63,248 nt of DNA from a virus. The position numbers and the translations under genes were made by a program. The notes beneath the pieces were generated by a model. The model saw nothing but the letters and a program-made list of their open reading frames with translations. It had not been told where the DNA came from and ran no database searches. The stretch is taken from the IMG/VR virus record IMGVR_UViG_3300019887_000001, positions 1 to 63,248 of that record; one strand, written 5' to 3'. This document shows, one piece after another, positions 31,877-39,183 of the stretch (within the stretch, counting starts at the first letter, position 1; each line of letters begins with the position of its first letter).

Positions 31877-31906
31877 AGATTACCTTCCTGAGCCATACAG
31901 AGTCAA
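31877..31906 (-). promoter_or_regulatory. Leftward early promoter
   Basis: On the minus strand TTGACT (31906-31901), 18 bases, TAATCT (31882-31877). A CTGCATGCAG palindrome (31869-31878) overlaps the -10 end and may be an operator. Drives the Cro-like gene and early operon. Confidence 0.65.
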
Positions 31907-31934
31907 CCGTTCACAATTTCCATATGTAACAATC

Positions 31935-31963
31935 TTGACACTGCAAGGATTCGGCAGTAGGCT
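31935..31963 (+). promoter_or_regulatory. Promoter of the CI-like repressor
   Basis: TTGACA (31935-31940), 17 bases, TAGGCT (31958-31963). The gene's first ATG is only two bases further, so the transcript would start near or inside the first codons, leaving little or no leader. Confidence 0.65.
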
Positions 31964-31965
31964 GC

Positions 31966-32502
31966 ATGAAACAGATGCAGACCCCATTTGGCCAATGGTT
32001 GACTGAAAAGCTCGATGAACGTGGCTGGATCGCTGCCGACCTGACCAGAGCATCCCAGACGCCCGACAACCCCCGCGGACTCGATTCTGGCCTCATCAGC
32101 CGCTGGTTACGCGACGGGCCCCTGGCGGCCACCCCGACCCACGCCGAGACGCTCAGCCGTCTGGCGCACGCGTTCAGGGTCCCCGACAGCGAGGTCTACC
32201 GCGCCGCCGGTCGCCTCCCGCCCGACATTCCGTCGAACCCGATCCAGAGCGAGCTCGAAGAGCGTCTGCACCACCTCGGCACGATCCTGAGCAAGTACCC
32301 GCGAGCGTTCTGGCTCGCCGTGATTGAGGCGAGCGAACACTTTGCCGAATCGACGACGCCCCCGCCTTCACCCCCGGTTAGCGCCACCAAACCACACGTA
32401 CTTAACGCGCCCAGTAGGTCGCTAACTACGGCCACTTCGCGTCGCCGCAAGCGGTTAACGGATTCACAACCCGCCTTTGTGCCCGTCTCTCTCGCCGCCT
32501 GA
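31966..32502 (+). CDS. CI-like repressor
   Basis: 178 residues (ATG 31966; the second ATG at 31975 fits the promoter better). The N-terminal HTH (residues ~5-75) has FGQWLTEKLDERGWIAADLTRASQT and SGLISRWLRDG with a helical extension to ~115. The C-terminus is Ser/Thr/Arg-rich and disordered, without an S24 peptidase domain, so SOS cleavage is not expected. It likely maintains lysogeny and is followed by the integrase. Confidence 0.8.
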   Translation: MKQMQTPFGQWLTEKLDERGWIAADLTRASQTPDNPRGLDSGLISRWLRDGPLAATPTHAETLSRLAHAFRVPDSEVYRAAGRLPPDIPSNPIQSELEERLHHLGTILSKYPRAFWLAVIEASEHFAESTTPPPSPPVSATKPHVLNAPSRSLTTATSRRRKRLTDSQPAFVPVSLAA

Positions 32503-32520
32503 TGCGCACGTAACGCGATT

Positions 32521-33567
32521 GTGACTCGACGGCCCCCGTCAATTCCCCTAGACGGGGCGGTACCGAAGACTGCCGATCCTTCTATCTTCCGCACCCTGAA
32601 CGGGAGGAAGATCGTGGATCTGTATGACGCAGCTTCGTACCACCAGTTAGCGCTCAACGCCGCAGGCAAGTCGCCGAACACCCTCAAGCTGTACCTGCTG
32701 TACGAGAAACGCTTTCTGGAATACCTCAACGCACGTCATATCGCCGCCGACCTGGACGCGCTGAACCCACTCTACGCACGCCAGGCCGTGCTCTGGTTTC
32801 AACAGCGCCGCGTTGGCACCCGCGGCGGCGTGTCCGCAACCGCGATGTTCCTGAACGTGCTCAAGACCTGGGCGTCGTTCCTCGAAGCGGAAGGCGTGTG
32901 GGCCGACTCGCCATTACGCCGCGTGCAGCGGGTCAAGGTGAGGAAGCTCGAGCGCCAGCCGTACACGCGAGCCGAGTGCAACGCGCTGTTGTATTCGTGC
33001 TCAGCCAGCTCGTCGCCGGAACGCGACCGATTCCTCGTGGAGCTGCTGCTCGGGTCGGGCGCGCGGATCGGCGAGGTGACCGGTCTGCGGCTCGGCGACG
33101 TCCGCTGGGATCGACGCACGATCCGCGTCCTCGGCAAGGGTAACCGTGAGCGGACGGTCCCGATCGGCGACCCCGAGCAATCCGACGGTGGGCCGGTCTG
33201 GCGCTCGTGGCGTGTGTACCTGAAGGTGCGCGCGGCGCAGGTCGATCGGATGCGCGGGCGCGCGCACGACCAGCTCTTTCTGACCCTGGCCGGCTACCCG
33301 CTGACCGCGGAAGGCGGTGCCGACGTCATCCGTCGCCTGGGTGGATCCGTCGGCGTCGAGGGTGCCCTTCCGCATCGTTTTCGCCACACCTTCTGCACGG
33401 TGTATCTGACGCGGTACCCGGGCGACGAGATCGGCCTGCGCCGCATCGTTGGCCACCTGTCCAAAGCCGTGCTCGCCGACTACGTCCATCTCGCGAACGC
33501 CGAGATCGCGCTGCGTGCCGGCCACGGGTCGCCGATGAGTGTCTGGCTTACTGAGAAGATTCGCTAG
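32521..33567 (+). CDS. int: Tyrosine recombinase (integrase)
   Basis: 348 residues from GTG 32521. The N-terminal SAM-like binding domain is at ~35-135. Catalytic residues: R182 (GARIGE), K206, H285 and R288 (HRFRHTF), H312 (GH) and Y321 (ADYVHL). It should insert and excise the prophage. There is no obvious attP: both flanks are crowded with genes. A small excisionase was not identified with confidence. Confidence 0.93.
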   Translation: MTRRPPSIPLDGAVPKTADPSIFRTLNGRKIVDLYDAASYHQLALNAAGKSPNTLKLYLLYEKRFLEYLNARHIAADLDALNPLYARQAVLWFQQRRVGTRGGVSATAMFLNVLKTWASFLEAEGVWADSPLRRVQRVKVRKLERQPYTRAECNALLYSCSASSSPERDRFLVELLLGSGARIGEVTGLRLGDVRWDRRTIRVLGKGNRERTVPIGDPEQSDGGPVWRSWRVYLKVRAAQVDRMRGRAHDQLFLTLAGYPLTAEGGADVIRRLGGSVGVEGALPHRFRHTFCTVYLTRYPGDEIGLRRIVGHLSKAVLADYVHLANAEIALRAGHGSPMSVWLTEKIR

Positions 33568-33925
33568 TCGTTTCCTGATCGGCCCAGGCGCGCAGCACGC
33601 GAATCAGTTGGGTGTTGAGACTCCGCCCCTCCCGCGCGGCCAACATTTTTGCCGTTGCAAGCAGGTCCTCAGGAAAGCGAACGGTACGGTGCAGTCTGGA
33701 GAGCGCTGGGTCACGCGGCGCACGTGGGCGCACCCCGTCTCCTTTGAGTTTGTTGCATAGCGAATGTGCTGGTTGCAGATTGGGCATCGTGTCCAAGCCA
33801 CCCTTGGCCCGCGCAATGACGTGGTCGATCTCCATATCGCCCCGCGCCACAGGTGTTCGGCAGATCCCACATAGTCCGTCGGCGCGTTCCCACAGGAAGT
33901 CGCGGAGCGCGTCAATCGTTGCCAC
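33548..33925 (-). CDS. HNH nuclease fused to a ribbon-helix-helix domain
   Basis: 125 residues from GTG 33925, with AGAGG eight bases upstream. The N-terminal HNH has LCGICRTPVARGDMEIDHVIARAKGG and a NLQPAHSLCNKLKG end. The C-terminal ~45 residues (TVRFPEDLLATAKMLAAREGRSLNTQ) form an Arc/CopG-like DNA-binding fold. It overlaps the stand-alone ribbon-helix-helix gene upstream by 14 bases, and its 3' end overlaps the integrase 3' end by 20 bases. Confidence 0.85.
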   Translation of the reverse strand: MATIDALRDFLWERADGLCGICRTPVARGDMEIDHVIARAKGGLDTMPNLQPAHSLCNKLKGDGVRPRAPRDPALSRLHRTVRFPEDLLATAKMLAAREGRSLNTQLIRVLRAWADQETTSESSQ

Positions 33926-34073
33926 GCTCAGGCCTCTTGGCAAGTGCCCATGTCAGTAGCCATTTGACGGCAGCAGCCCTCGACTCAAAGCGCTGACTAA
34001 AACGGAACTCGTCGAGTTGGGCAATCAATTCGGGAGGTGCGACGAAGTTGAGAACGGGGGGCTTTTGTGACAT
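33912..34073 (-). CDS. Ribbon-helix-helix DNA-binding protein
   Basis: 53 residues from ATG 34073. LNFVAPPELIAQLDEFRFSQRFESRAAAVKWLL is a typical Arc/CopG fold (beta strand, then two helices). The start lies exactly six bases after a TATACT box and has no ribosome site, so a leaderless mRNA is predicted. Upstream ATGs (34109, 34133) would sit inside the promoter. Likely autoregulator of the divergent promoter pair. Confidence 0.75.
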   Translation of the reverse strand: MSQKPPVLNFVAPPELIAQLDEFRFSQRFESRAAAVKWLLTWALAKRPERGND

Positions 34074-34079
34074 ATTGCC

Positions 34080-34130
34080 AGTATAGACGACCACGTAGCC
34101 ATTGTCCATACGTCTTGTATCGGCTATACT
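34080..34130. promoter_or_regulatory. Back-to-back divergent promoters for leaderless mRNAs
   Basis: Minus strand: TGGACA (34108-34103), 17 bases, TATACT (34085-34080), then six bases to ATG 34073. Plus strand: TTGTCC (34102-34107), 17 bases, TATACT (34125-34130), then six bases to ATG 34137. The two -35 boxes share five bases, so the two polymerases must compete. Neither gene has a ribosome site. Confidence 0.85.
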
Positions 34131-34136
34131 CACTGC

Positions 34137-34328
34137 ATGAGCCAGACAGTACCAGGGACTGAACCAGTACTCGAACGACTCGGCGCGATGATCGCCACCC
34201 TCGCTGGCGCGGTCGCCGCCGCCGACCTGTACCTCAACTCGTACGACACCTCGGCCCCGTCGCGCATCAAGGCCGAAACCCGCCTCGTCATCGAAGAGGC
34301 AATGGCGCTCATCAGACCACGGTCATGA
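34137..34328 (+). CDS. First gene of the rightward small-gene operon, 63 residues
   Basis: Helical (VLERLGAMIATLAGAVAAADLYL ... KAETRLVIEEAMALI). The leaderless start is ATG 34137, six bases after TATACT. Function unknown. Stop overlaps the next start (ATGA). Confidence 0.7.
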   Translation: MSQTVPGTEPVLERLGAMIATLAGAVAAADLYLNSYDTSAPSRIKAETRLVIEEAMALIRPRS

Positions 34329-34570
34329 GCGACAGCATGGACATCGCGGTAGCGACCGACCACTTACGCGAAGTCCGACGAACCCTCCAAGCCATCAATG
34401 GCTGCCCCTTCAACCTTCCGGACTACGAATTAGATTCGGCCATCGACATGTTGACTCGCCTCGCCAACAACGCAGCCATCATCCGCCACGAAGCCGTCGT
34501 CGCCAAGGCGCGCGCACTCAAAGCGAAGCGCGCCTTTGATCGCGACATGAGAAAGGCTCTCCGCTCATGA
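34325..34570 (+). CDS. Small helical protein, 81 residues
   Basis: MSDSMDIAVATDHLREVRRTL then helices with a basic end (KARALKAKRAFDRDMRKAL). ATGA overlaps on both sides. Possibly nucleic-acid or protein binding. Family unknown. Confidence 0.65.
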   Translation: MSDSMDIAVATDHLREVRRTLQAINGCPFNLPDYELDSAIDMLTRLANNAAIIRHEAVVAKARALKAKRAFDRDMRKALRS

Positions 34571-34695
34571 GCCGCAAGCCCTGGATCCAAGCTCGCAACC
34601 CGAACGTCTTCGTCATCCTGTGCTCCCAGTGCGGGCAGCACCACGACCGTCGCATCGCCTGCGGCACACTCGGGAAGTCGGTCTCGAAGTCATGA
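34567..34695 (+). CDS. 42-residue zinc-finger microprotein
   Basis: MSRKPWIQARNPNVFVILCS leads to QCGQHHDRRIACG, giving a CxxC...H/C zinc site. Both ends overlap neighbours (ATGA), which supports translation. Function unknown. Confidence 0.6.
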   Translation: MSRKPWIQARNPNVFVILCSQCGQHHDRRIACGTLGKSVSKS

Positions 34696-35036
34696 CGTAC
34701 CAAACCCTGACTGTCGGCAAGACTGTCGCCGAACGCCGCGTGCAACGAGCCGAGGTCCTGGCATCGAACAGCCGCCAGTGGATCGCTTGTTCGACTCGAT
34801 TTGCCGGTTCAGCTCGCGGCGAATCGGTGGTGTGGGCCATCCCGTCGCAGTCGGTGCTCGGCCTGTGGCACCTCGCTACGGACCAGGGATGCGGATGCCA
34901 CGATGCACGGCGCCGCAGCGGTCGCTGCAAGCACCAACTCGCAATCCGATTGGTCCTCGCACAACATGGGCTCCGCCCCGAAGAGCGGACAAACAGCCGT
35001 CGCAACGGACATGTCAACGGAAAGGTTCTGCCATGA
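34692..35036 (+). CDS. SWIM-type zinc-finger protein, 114 residues
   Basis: Residues ~70-92 contain GCGCHDARRRSGRCKHQLA, a CxC...CxH SWIM motif, found in proteins that bind DNA or partner proteins, including recombination mediators. The N-terminal half is a small helix-strand region. Starts at ATG 34692 inside the upstream stop. Confidence 0.75.
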   Translation: MTYQTLTVGKTVAERRVQRAEVLASNSRQWIACSTRFAGSARGESVVWAIPSQSVLGLWHLATDQGCGCHDARRRSGRCKHQLAIRLVLAQHGLRPEERTNSRRNGHVNGKVLP

Positions 35037-35357
35037 CCCACCCCACTCGCACCCGTCCGCATTGCCAGGGGTCGGACCGGAGAACGCATCGAACGTGCAG
35101 CTATCTGGCGGCAAGACGGACTCGCTGTCACTCGCGGACTGGCCCCCGATACGGGCTACACCATCACCCACGTTGAGAGCGGCTACGCGCTGGTCATCAA
35201 CATCCCGACCCAGGCTCGCGCTCGTAAAGCCGCAGAGCGCTTCCTGTCACTCGGGAATTGGAACGTATCGCGTACCACCCTCCTCAAAAATAGCGCCATG
35301 AAAGTCGCCTCGCGTGAACTCAAAGCTGAGCTGCGGGCCGAAGGGATTTTGTCATGA
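35033..35357 (+). pseudogene. Frameshifted small gene (apparent one-base insertion in a G run)
   Basis: ATG 35033 overlaps the upstream TGA like its neighbours, but its frame soon degenerates. From ~35070 a different frame gives a convincing protein (GERIERAAIWRQDGLAVTRG ... GYALVINIPTQARARKAAER) that ends at 35357 in the next gene's start (ATGA). That frame has no usual start codon. Removing one G from GGGG at 35068-35071 joins both into a ~107-residue protein. The shift could be a read error, a real mutation or programmed frameshifting. Confidence 0.65.
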
Positions 35358-35539
35358 CTGTCGATATCAGCGTTGCCCACCTCGGCGACCGCTCCGTCTT
35401 CATGCCGTTGACAGAGCACGGCGCGCGCTGGCTGAACACTCACATCCAGGGGTACATGTTCAGCGGGCGCGCGGTCGTTTCCTACGCCTCCGCCGACCTG
35501 ACCCAACGCCTCCGCGACGCAGGACTGGTGGTCGCGTGA
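35354..35539 (+). CDS. Small hypothetical protein, 61 residues
   Basis: MTVDISVAHLGDRSVFMPLT, then HGARWLNTHIQGYMFSGRAV and a C-terminal helix (ADLTQRLRDAGLVV). Looks like a small alpha-beta fold. Coupled on both sides. Confidence 0.65.
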   Translation: MTVDISVAHLGDRSVFMPLTEHGARWLNTHIQGYMFSGRAVVSYASADLTQRLRDAGLVVA

Positions 35540-35736
35540 GCATACCGATGACCTTCGCTGAGTGGATGACCGCCATCGCCCAGACGTACTGGGACATCAA
35601 CTACCCCGAGTTTTGTCGTCGTGCGGGGTTCTCGGAAGATGACTATTCGGACGACAAGTGGCACACGTGGCTCGCACTCGCCAAGTGCCTCAAAGCGTTC
35701 GATGCGGGCACGCTCGAAAGGATCGTGCAGCCGTGA
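35536..35736 (+). CDS. Small acidic protein, 66 residues
   Basis: GTG 35536 overlaps the upstream stop (GTGA). Aromatic and acidic (TFAEWMTAIAQTYWDINYPE; FSEDDYSDDKWHTW). Its charge would suit DNA mimicry, but that is speculation. Function unknown. Confidence 0.65.
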   Translation: MSIPMTFAEWMTAIAQTYWDINYPEFCRRAGFSEDDYSDDKWHTWLALAKCLKAFDAGTLERIVQP

Positions 35737-35915
35737 CTGACTTCAAGGCTTGCCCTGGCACACGCCAGCCTACTGTCAAACGCTACAAGATCAAGCCAAC
35801 ATATCGAACCGGCGACTACGCCGATCGCTACGGCCGCGGTCACTGCTCCGTCTGCGGTAAAGACGTCACCTGCCATAAAGACAAGTCTGCGGTACGCCAC
35901 AAGGCCACCCAATGA
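35733..35915 (+). CDS. Small zinc-finger protein, 60 residues
   Basis: GTG 35733 overlaps the upstream stop. Basic N-terminal half (RQPTVKRYKIKPTYRTGDY), then HCSVCGKDVTCHKDKSAVRH, a C-x2-C...H...H finger. Likely nucleic-acid binding. Confidence 0.7.
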   Translation: MTDFKACPGTRQPTVKRYKIKPTYRTGDYADRYGRGHCSVCGKDVTCHKDKSAVRHKATQ

Positions 35916-36277
35916 CCACCCAGCCCCACAGCACCATCATCGCCGCGCTCGCGGCCTGCCGTAAAGCCTTCCAAACGAAACTCGACACCGGCGCCTGCAT
36001 GCATGACCGCAGTGATTGGAAAGCGCTCCACACCGCGACCGTCATCGCCCTCGCCGCAGCCAAGGAACAGCGCGCTGAGGTACTTCGACTCAAGAGATTG
36101 GTGCATCAGGCATTCGACGCTATCGACAACCACCCGTCCCAGCCGAAACGGTTCGTGAAATATCCCTGCGCTGACTGTGGCGAACCGGTCTCTAACGCGG
36201 GCTTCGCCCGCCGATCGCACGAGCGCGGCACCATTCACCGTGCTGCTCTCGACGCTAAAGCGCGGTCGACAAGCTGA
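35912..36277 (+). CDS. Helical protein with C-terminal zinc finger, 121 residues
   Basis: Helical residues 1-75 end with a C-x2-C...H...H finger (CADCGEPVSNAGFARRSHER). Starts in the upstream stop (ATGA) and ends in TGATG. The finger is like that of the preceding gene. Function unknown. Confidence 0.7.
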   Translation: MTTQPHSTIIAALAACRKAFQTKLDTGACMHDRSDWKALHTATVIALAAAKEQRAEVLRLKRLVHQAFDAIDNHPSQPKRFVKYPCADCGEPVSNAGFARRSHERGTIHRAALDAKARSTS

Positions 36278-36462
36278 TGGCCCGCGGCGTCAAACGCGAC
36301 TCGCCACGCGACCTCCAGATCCGCATCGGCGCCGCGCTCGACAACATCGAAGACCTCAGAGCCCAGGTTGTCACTCGCGAACGCGCCATCGAAGCCGAAC
36401 GCCGCCTGATCACCGAACTCGAGCGCCGGCTTGCCGAAATGGAAACTGCCGCAGACACCTAA
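36277..36462 (+). CDS. Coiled-coil protein, 61 residues
   Basis: Heptad pattern from residue ~15 to 58 (IGAALDNIEDLRAQVVTRER; RRLITELERRLAEMETA). ATG overlaps the upstream TGA. Last gene of the rightward operon. Confidence 0.65.
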   Translation: MARGVKRDSPRDLQIRIGAALDNIEDLRAQVVTRERAIEAERRLITELERRLAEMETAADT

Positions 36463-36477
36463 CGCGCCTGCGGCAGT
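36445..36477. terminator. Inverted repeat between convergent genes, possible terminator
   Basis: ACTGCCGCAG and CTGCGGCAGT are perfect ten-base arms with a 13-base loop, at the meeting point of the rightward operon and the leftward SSB gene. There is no T run, so intrinsic termination would be weak. Confidence 0.4.
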
Positions 36478-36491
36478 CCGGTCACCTCAGA

Positions 36492-36947
36492 TCAAAAAGG
36501 GAGATCATCGAGGTTCACTGGTGCCAGCGCGTCGGCCGGCTCCGTCGTGCGTCGAGCCCGCTCGTTCGCTGCATGGACCGGCTCGCCGCGACTCGCGTAC
36601 TCTGCCGACCCGCTCGTTGGCGCGTCTCGAGGAGATAAATTGGTCACCTCGTCGCACCACACGTTCAGCCCAGCCCGCGGCTCGTTCTCACGCGACATGT
36701 ACGCGTCGATCGACAGGTTCCCAATCACGTGGACCCTCGACCCCTTCCCCAGCTTCCGCGCGTACTCGAGCTGCCGACCCATGACCGTCACCCGATACCA
36801 ATCCGTGTGGTCGGTGCACTCGTCCGACTGTGGCACCTTCCGCCGCTCGTTGACCGCGACATTGAACTGTAACCGCTCTTTGCCATCCTGCGTAAATCGC
36901 GACTCAGGATCGCTGCCGAGATTGCCAATCAACATGATCTTCTGCAT
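36492..36947 (-). CDS. ssb: Single-stranded DNA-binding protein
   Basis: 151 residues from ATG 36947, with GAGGGAA eight bases upstream. OB fold: MQKIMLIGNLGSDPESRFTQ, FNVAVNERRK, TDWYRVTVMGRQLEYARKLG and GSRVHVIGNL. The C-terminal tail is disordered and ends in DDLPF, the usual acidic tip that recruits partner proteins. It coats single-stranded DNA in replication and recombination and may work with RecT. Confidence 0.95.
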   Translation of the reverse strand: MQKIMLIGNLGSDPESRFTQDGKERLQFNVAVNERRKVPQSDECTDHTDWYRVTVMGRQLEYARKLGKGSRVHVIGNLSIDAYMSRENEPRAGLNVWCDEVTNLSPRDAPTSGSAEYASRGEPVHAANERARRTTEPADALAPVNLDDLPF

Positions 36948-37094
36948 GACTTGAATTCCCTCGCCCGCCAGATGCACGGGCCCGTTTTGTTCGTCCTCAA
37001 TCGATGAACCGACGCGATCCTCTCCTCCCCTCGACAGAGCCTGCCGACCGAAGTGATACAAGTCACGGACCCTGGAAGCGGGTCGCTGTCAAGG

Positions 37095-37133
37095 CCGAAG
37101 AGCGGAGACGGGAAGGGGCCCCGCGCTCTTCGG
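37095..37133. terminator. Strong inverted repeat downstream of the secretion-like operon
   Basis: CCGAAGAGCG and CGCTCTTCGG form perfect ten-base arms around a GC-rich loop that itself contains GGGGCCCC. It lies in the 253-base gap between the leftward operon end (37201) and the SSB gene. No T run follows. Terminator or regulatory hairpin; the rest of the gap shows nothing clear. Confidence 0.4.
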
Positions 37134-37200
37134 AACGTGGGGTAGGTTCCCGCCGGAGCGTGCCTTGACTGGACCCGCTGGAAGGCGTCACCCTACACGA

Positions 37201-37398
37201 TCACTTCTGGTCGTCAGGCGCCCACACGCGCCACACTGGCGTACGCACGAACTCCTCCTCGTACCCAACCGGATTCCAGTTGACTGCCTCCGAGTCGGTC
37301 ACCCCGTACTCAACCAGCAGCACCCCGGCGTTCTCGTCCAGGTCGACCTCGAGCACCGTCATGTCGTCGCTCTTCACGGCGTCAGCCACATCCCCCAT
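37201..37398 (-). CDS. Small acidic protein, 65 residues
   Basis: MGDVADAVKSDDMTVLEVDL then ENAGVLLVEYGV and a C-terminal PVWRVWAPDD. Beta-rich and acidic. Last gene of the secretion-like operon, overlapping the upstream microprotein gene by 17 bases. Function unknown. Confidence 0.6.
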   Translation of the reverse strand: MGDVADAVKSDDMTVLEVDLDENAGVLLVEYGVTDSEAVNWNPVGYEEEFVRTPVWRVWAPDDQK

Positions 37399-37522
37399 GC
37401 AGCGCTAGCACCGGCAAGAGCAAAACAATGGCGATCACACCTAAAACGATCATGATCACGCTCAACACCGTCGCCTGCACTATCGTGTTCCGCTGTTCTC
37501 GCTTGAATTCCTCGTCATTCAT
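37382..37522 (-). CDS. 46-residue single-span membrane microprotein
   Basis: Charged start MNDEEFKREQRNTIVQ, then one long membrane span (TVLSVIMIVLGVIAIVLLLP). ATG 37522 overlaps the coupling ATPase stop (ATGA). Position suggests an accessory to the membrane complex. Confidence 0.65.
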   Translation of the reverse strand: MNDEEFKREQRNTIVQATVLSVIMIVLGVIAIVLLLPVLALHGGCG

Positions 37523-39180
37523 GGCGCCACGTCCGCGTACTGCGCATGCCCCGTCGGCAGCTCGCCCCGCTCCCGAGCATGTCGACGCCTCAAGTTCTCA
37601 GCCCGCGTACACGCCTCAAGATGATCAACGCACGCCTTGATGTCGCACACGTGGTCGACCGTCCACCCCTTCTGCATCACCCCGTGCTCCCACTCGCAGA
37701 TCAGTCGATGCGCCTGCTCGTACTTGCGCCTCGTCGGCACCCACACCCGCGGATACCCGTCAACGTCGAAATTCCCGACCCACGTCCGCCAGCCATCCTT
37801 CACCTTTACGTGCCGATACACCATGCCTCGAAGATCTTCCTCTGGTTCCGTCCCTCCGTTACCTTCCGCAGTCGGTTCCATCTCGACGGCGGGTTCCTCC
37901 GCAGGTCCCTCCGCGAGCACCTTGACGTTGACCTCGAGCACGTACGGCAGCGCGATCCGCGCCATGCCCCACCTCCCATCCATGCGGTCAACCGGCCGCA
38001 CGCGATACGCGCACTCGCCCGTCCCGAGCCACATCAGGTCGTCGCGCATGACCGTCGGCGTACCGCTGGCGAACTTTCCGAGGGTGACGTTATTAATTCG
38101 ATGATCGTTTTCAGAACGCGGGACCTTGAGCGGAAACAACCGACTCAACGCGTCCGCGTCGTCGGGATCCCCCTGCGCCAGGATGACCTGCCAGGCCGTC
38201 TCCTGAAGCACCTGATTGCCGAGACCGTGCACCGCAGCTTCGAGCTGGCTCAGCCCGTGCGCAGCAACGACCACCCCGACCCCCGCGTCTCTCGCCCGGG
38301 CGAGCAGCGGCTCGAGGTGACGCGCGTGCTTGCCGAGCGCGCCAACCTCGTCGACGACGAGTAAGCAGGACGTCCCGACCGGCACCGCGGTACAGGCCCG
38401 CTGCAGCGCAACGAGCGCCCACGCGCCGATGATGCGCGCCAGCGACGGGTAGCGCCGACTGTCCAGGCTGACGAGCAGCGTCGTCTTGCCCTGCACGACA
38501 TCCTCGAATCGAGCCGCGTCGATGCCCGCACCCAGACTAGGGCCGGCGGCAGAGTCGAGCAGTCTCGTCACCCGCATGAGCGCCGTCGCCATGCCGGACA
38601 ACTCCGTTACAGACGCGGCCGCGAGCTCTGCTTGCCAGATCGGCACCCGCGGCCTACGCTGATTCCGCTTCAGCGCGGCGGCCAGCATGGTGGGGTTGAG
38701 CAGTGCTTCGACTGCTTCTAGCGTTGGAGGGGTCGCCTCCCAACGCAAGAGGTGACCGATCCACTGACACGCTCGGGCGGCCGCCTCGCTGAAGACTTCC
38801 GCCGGGCCCTCGTGGCGCGCGGCTTCGGTGAGCTGCTCGGCCAGTACCGTCGGGTCAGGGTCCAGCAGGTCGAGCTTGAGCCGCCCGCCGATCGTCCACA
38901 CCAGGCCGCCCGCGGCGGCGATCGCCTCCTGCATCGCCCGCGAGCCCTTCGCGTCGATGACGATGCACGGGCCGATGCTCGCGTGTCCCTGGACGAGGAG
39001 GCTGAGTAACGTGGTTTTGCCCGAGCCCGGTGCGCCGAATACCGCGCCATGGTGGCCCAGCTCGCGGCGAGAAAGACTGACCGTCTCGAGCGCTGACCGA
39101 TAACCGATCCCGACACGCCCATGCCGATGCCCGATGCCATGCCGCGCGCGTGCCGCCGCGATCCAGCCGGGTCGCCTCAC
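37519..39180 (-). CDS. VirD4/TraG-like coupling ATPase fused to an HNH nuclease domain
   Basis: 553 residues from GTG 39180. ATPase: Walker A GAPGSGKTT (49-57), IVIDAKGS (~73-80), Walker B CLLVVDEVGALG (272-283), and sensor-like VVVAAHGLSQ. It lacks N-terminal membrane spans, as do some soluble TraG-type proteins. Residues ~450-540 form an HNH domain: YEQAHRLICEWEHG, TVDHVCDIKACVDHL and ENLRRRHA. Coupling proteins deliver DNA to a type IV channel; the fused nuclease might cut or process that DNA. HerA/FtsK-like ATPases are the alternative family. The neighbours favour a coupling role. Confidence 0.8.
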   Translation of the reverse strand: MRRPGWIAAARARHGIGHRHGRVGIGYRSALETVSLSRRELGHHGAVFGAPGSGKTTLLSLLVQGHASIGPCIVIDAKGSRAMQEAIAAAGGLVWTIGGRLKLDLLDPDPTVLAEQLTEAARHEGPAEVFSEAAARACQWIGHLLRWEATPPTLEAVEALLNPTMLAAALKRNQRRPRVPIWQAELAAASVTELSGMATALMRVTRLLDSAAGPSLGAGIDAARFEDVVQGKTTLLVSLDSRRYPSLARIIGAWALVALQRACTAVPVGTSCLLVVDEVGALGKHARHLEPLLARARDAGVGVVVAAHGLSQLEAAVHGLGNQVLQETAWQVILAQGDPDDADALSRLFPLKVPRSENDHRINNVTLGKFASGTPTVMRDDLMWLGTGECAYRVRPVDRMDGRWGMARIALPYVLEVNVKVLAEGPAEEPAVEMEPTAEGNGGTEPEEDLRGMVYRHVKVKDGWRTWVGNFDVDGYPRVWVPTRRKYEQAHRLICEWEHGVMQKGWTVDHVCDIKACVDHLEACTRAENLRRRHARERGELPTGHAQYADVAP

Positions 39181-39183
39181 GGT

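Noticed and set aside
32503-33600. Search for an attP core beside the integrase
   Set aside because: Gene ends overlap or lie within 18 bases on both sides, and no tRNA-like or repeated core was seen.
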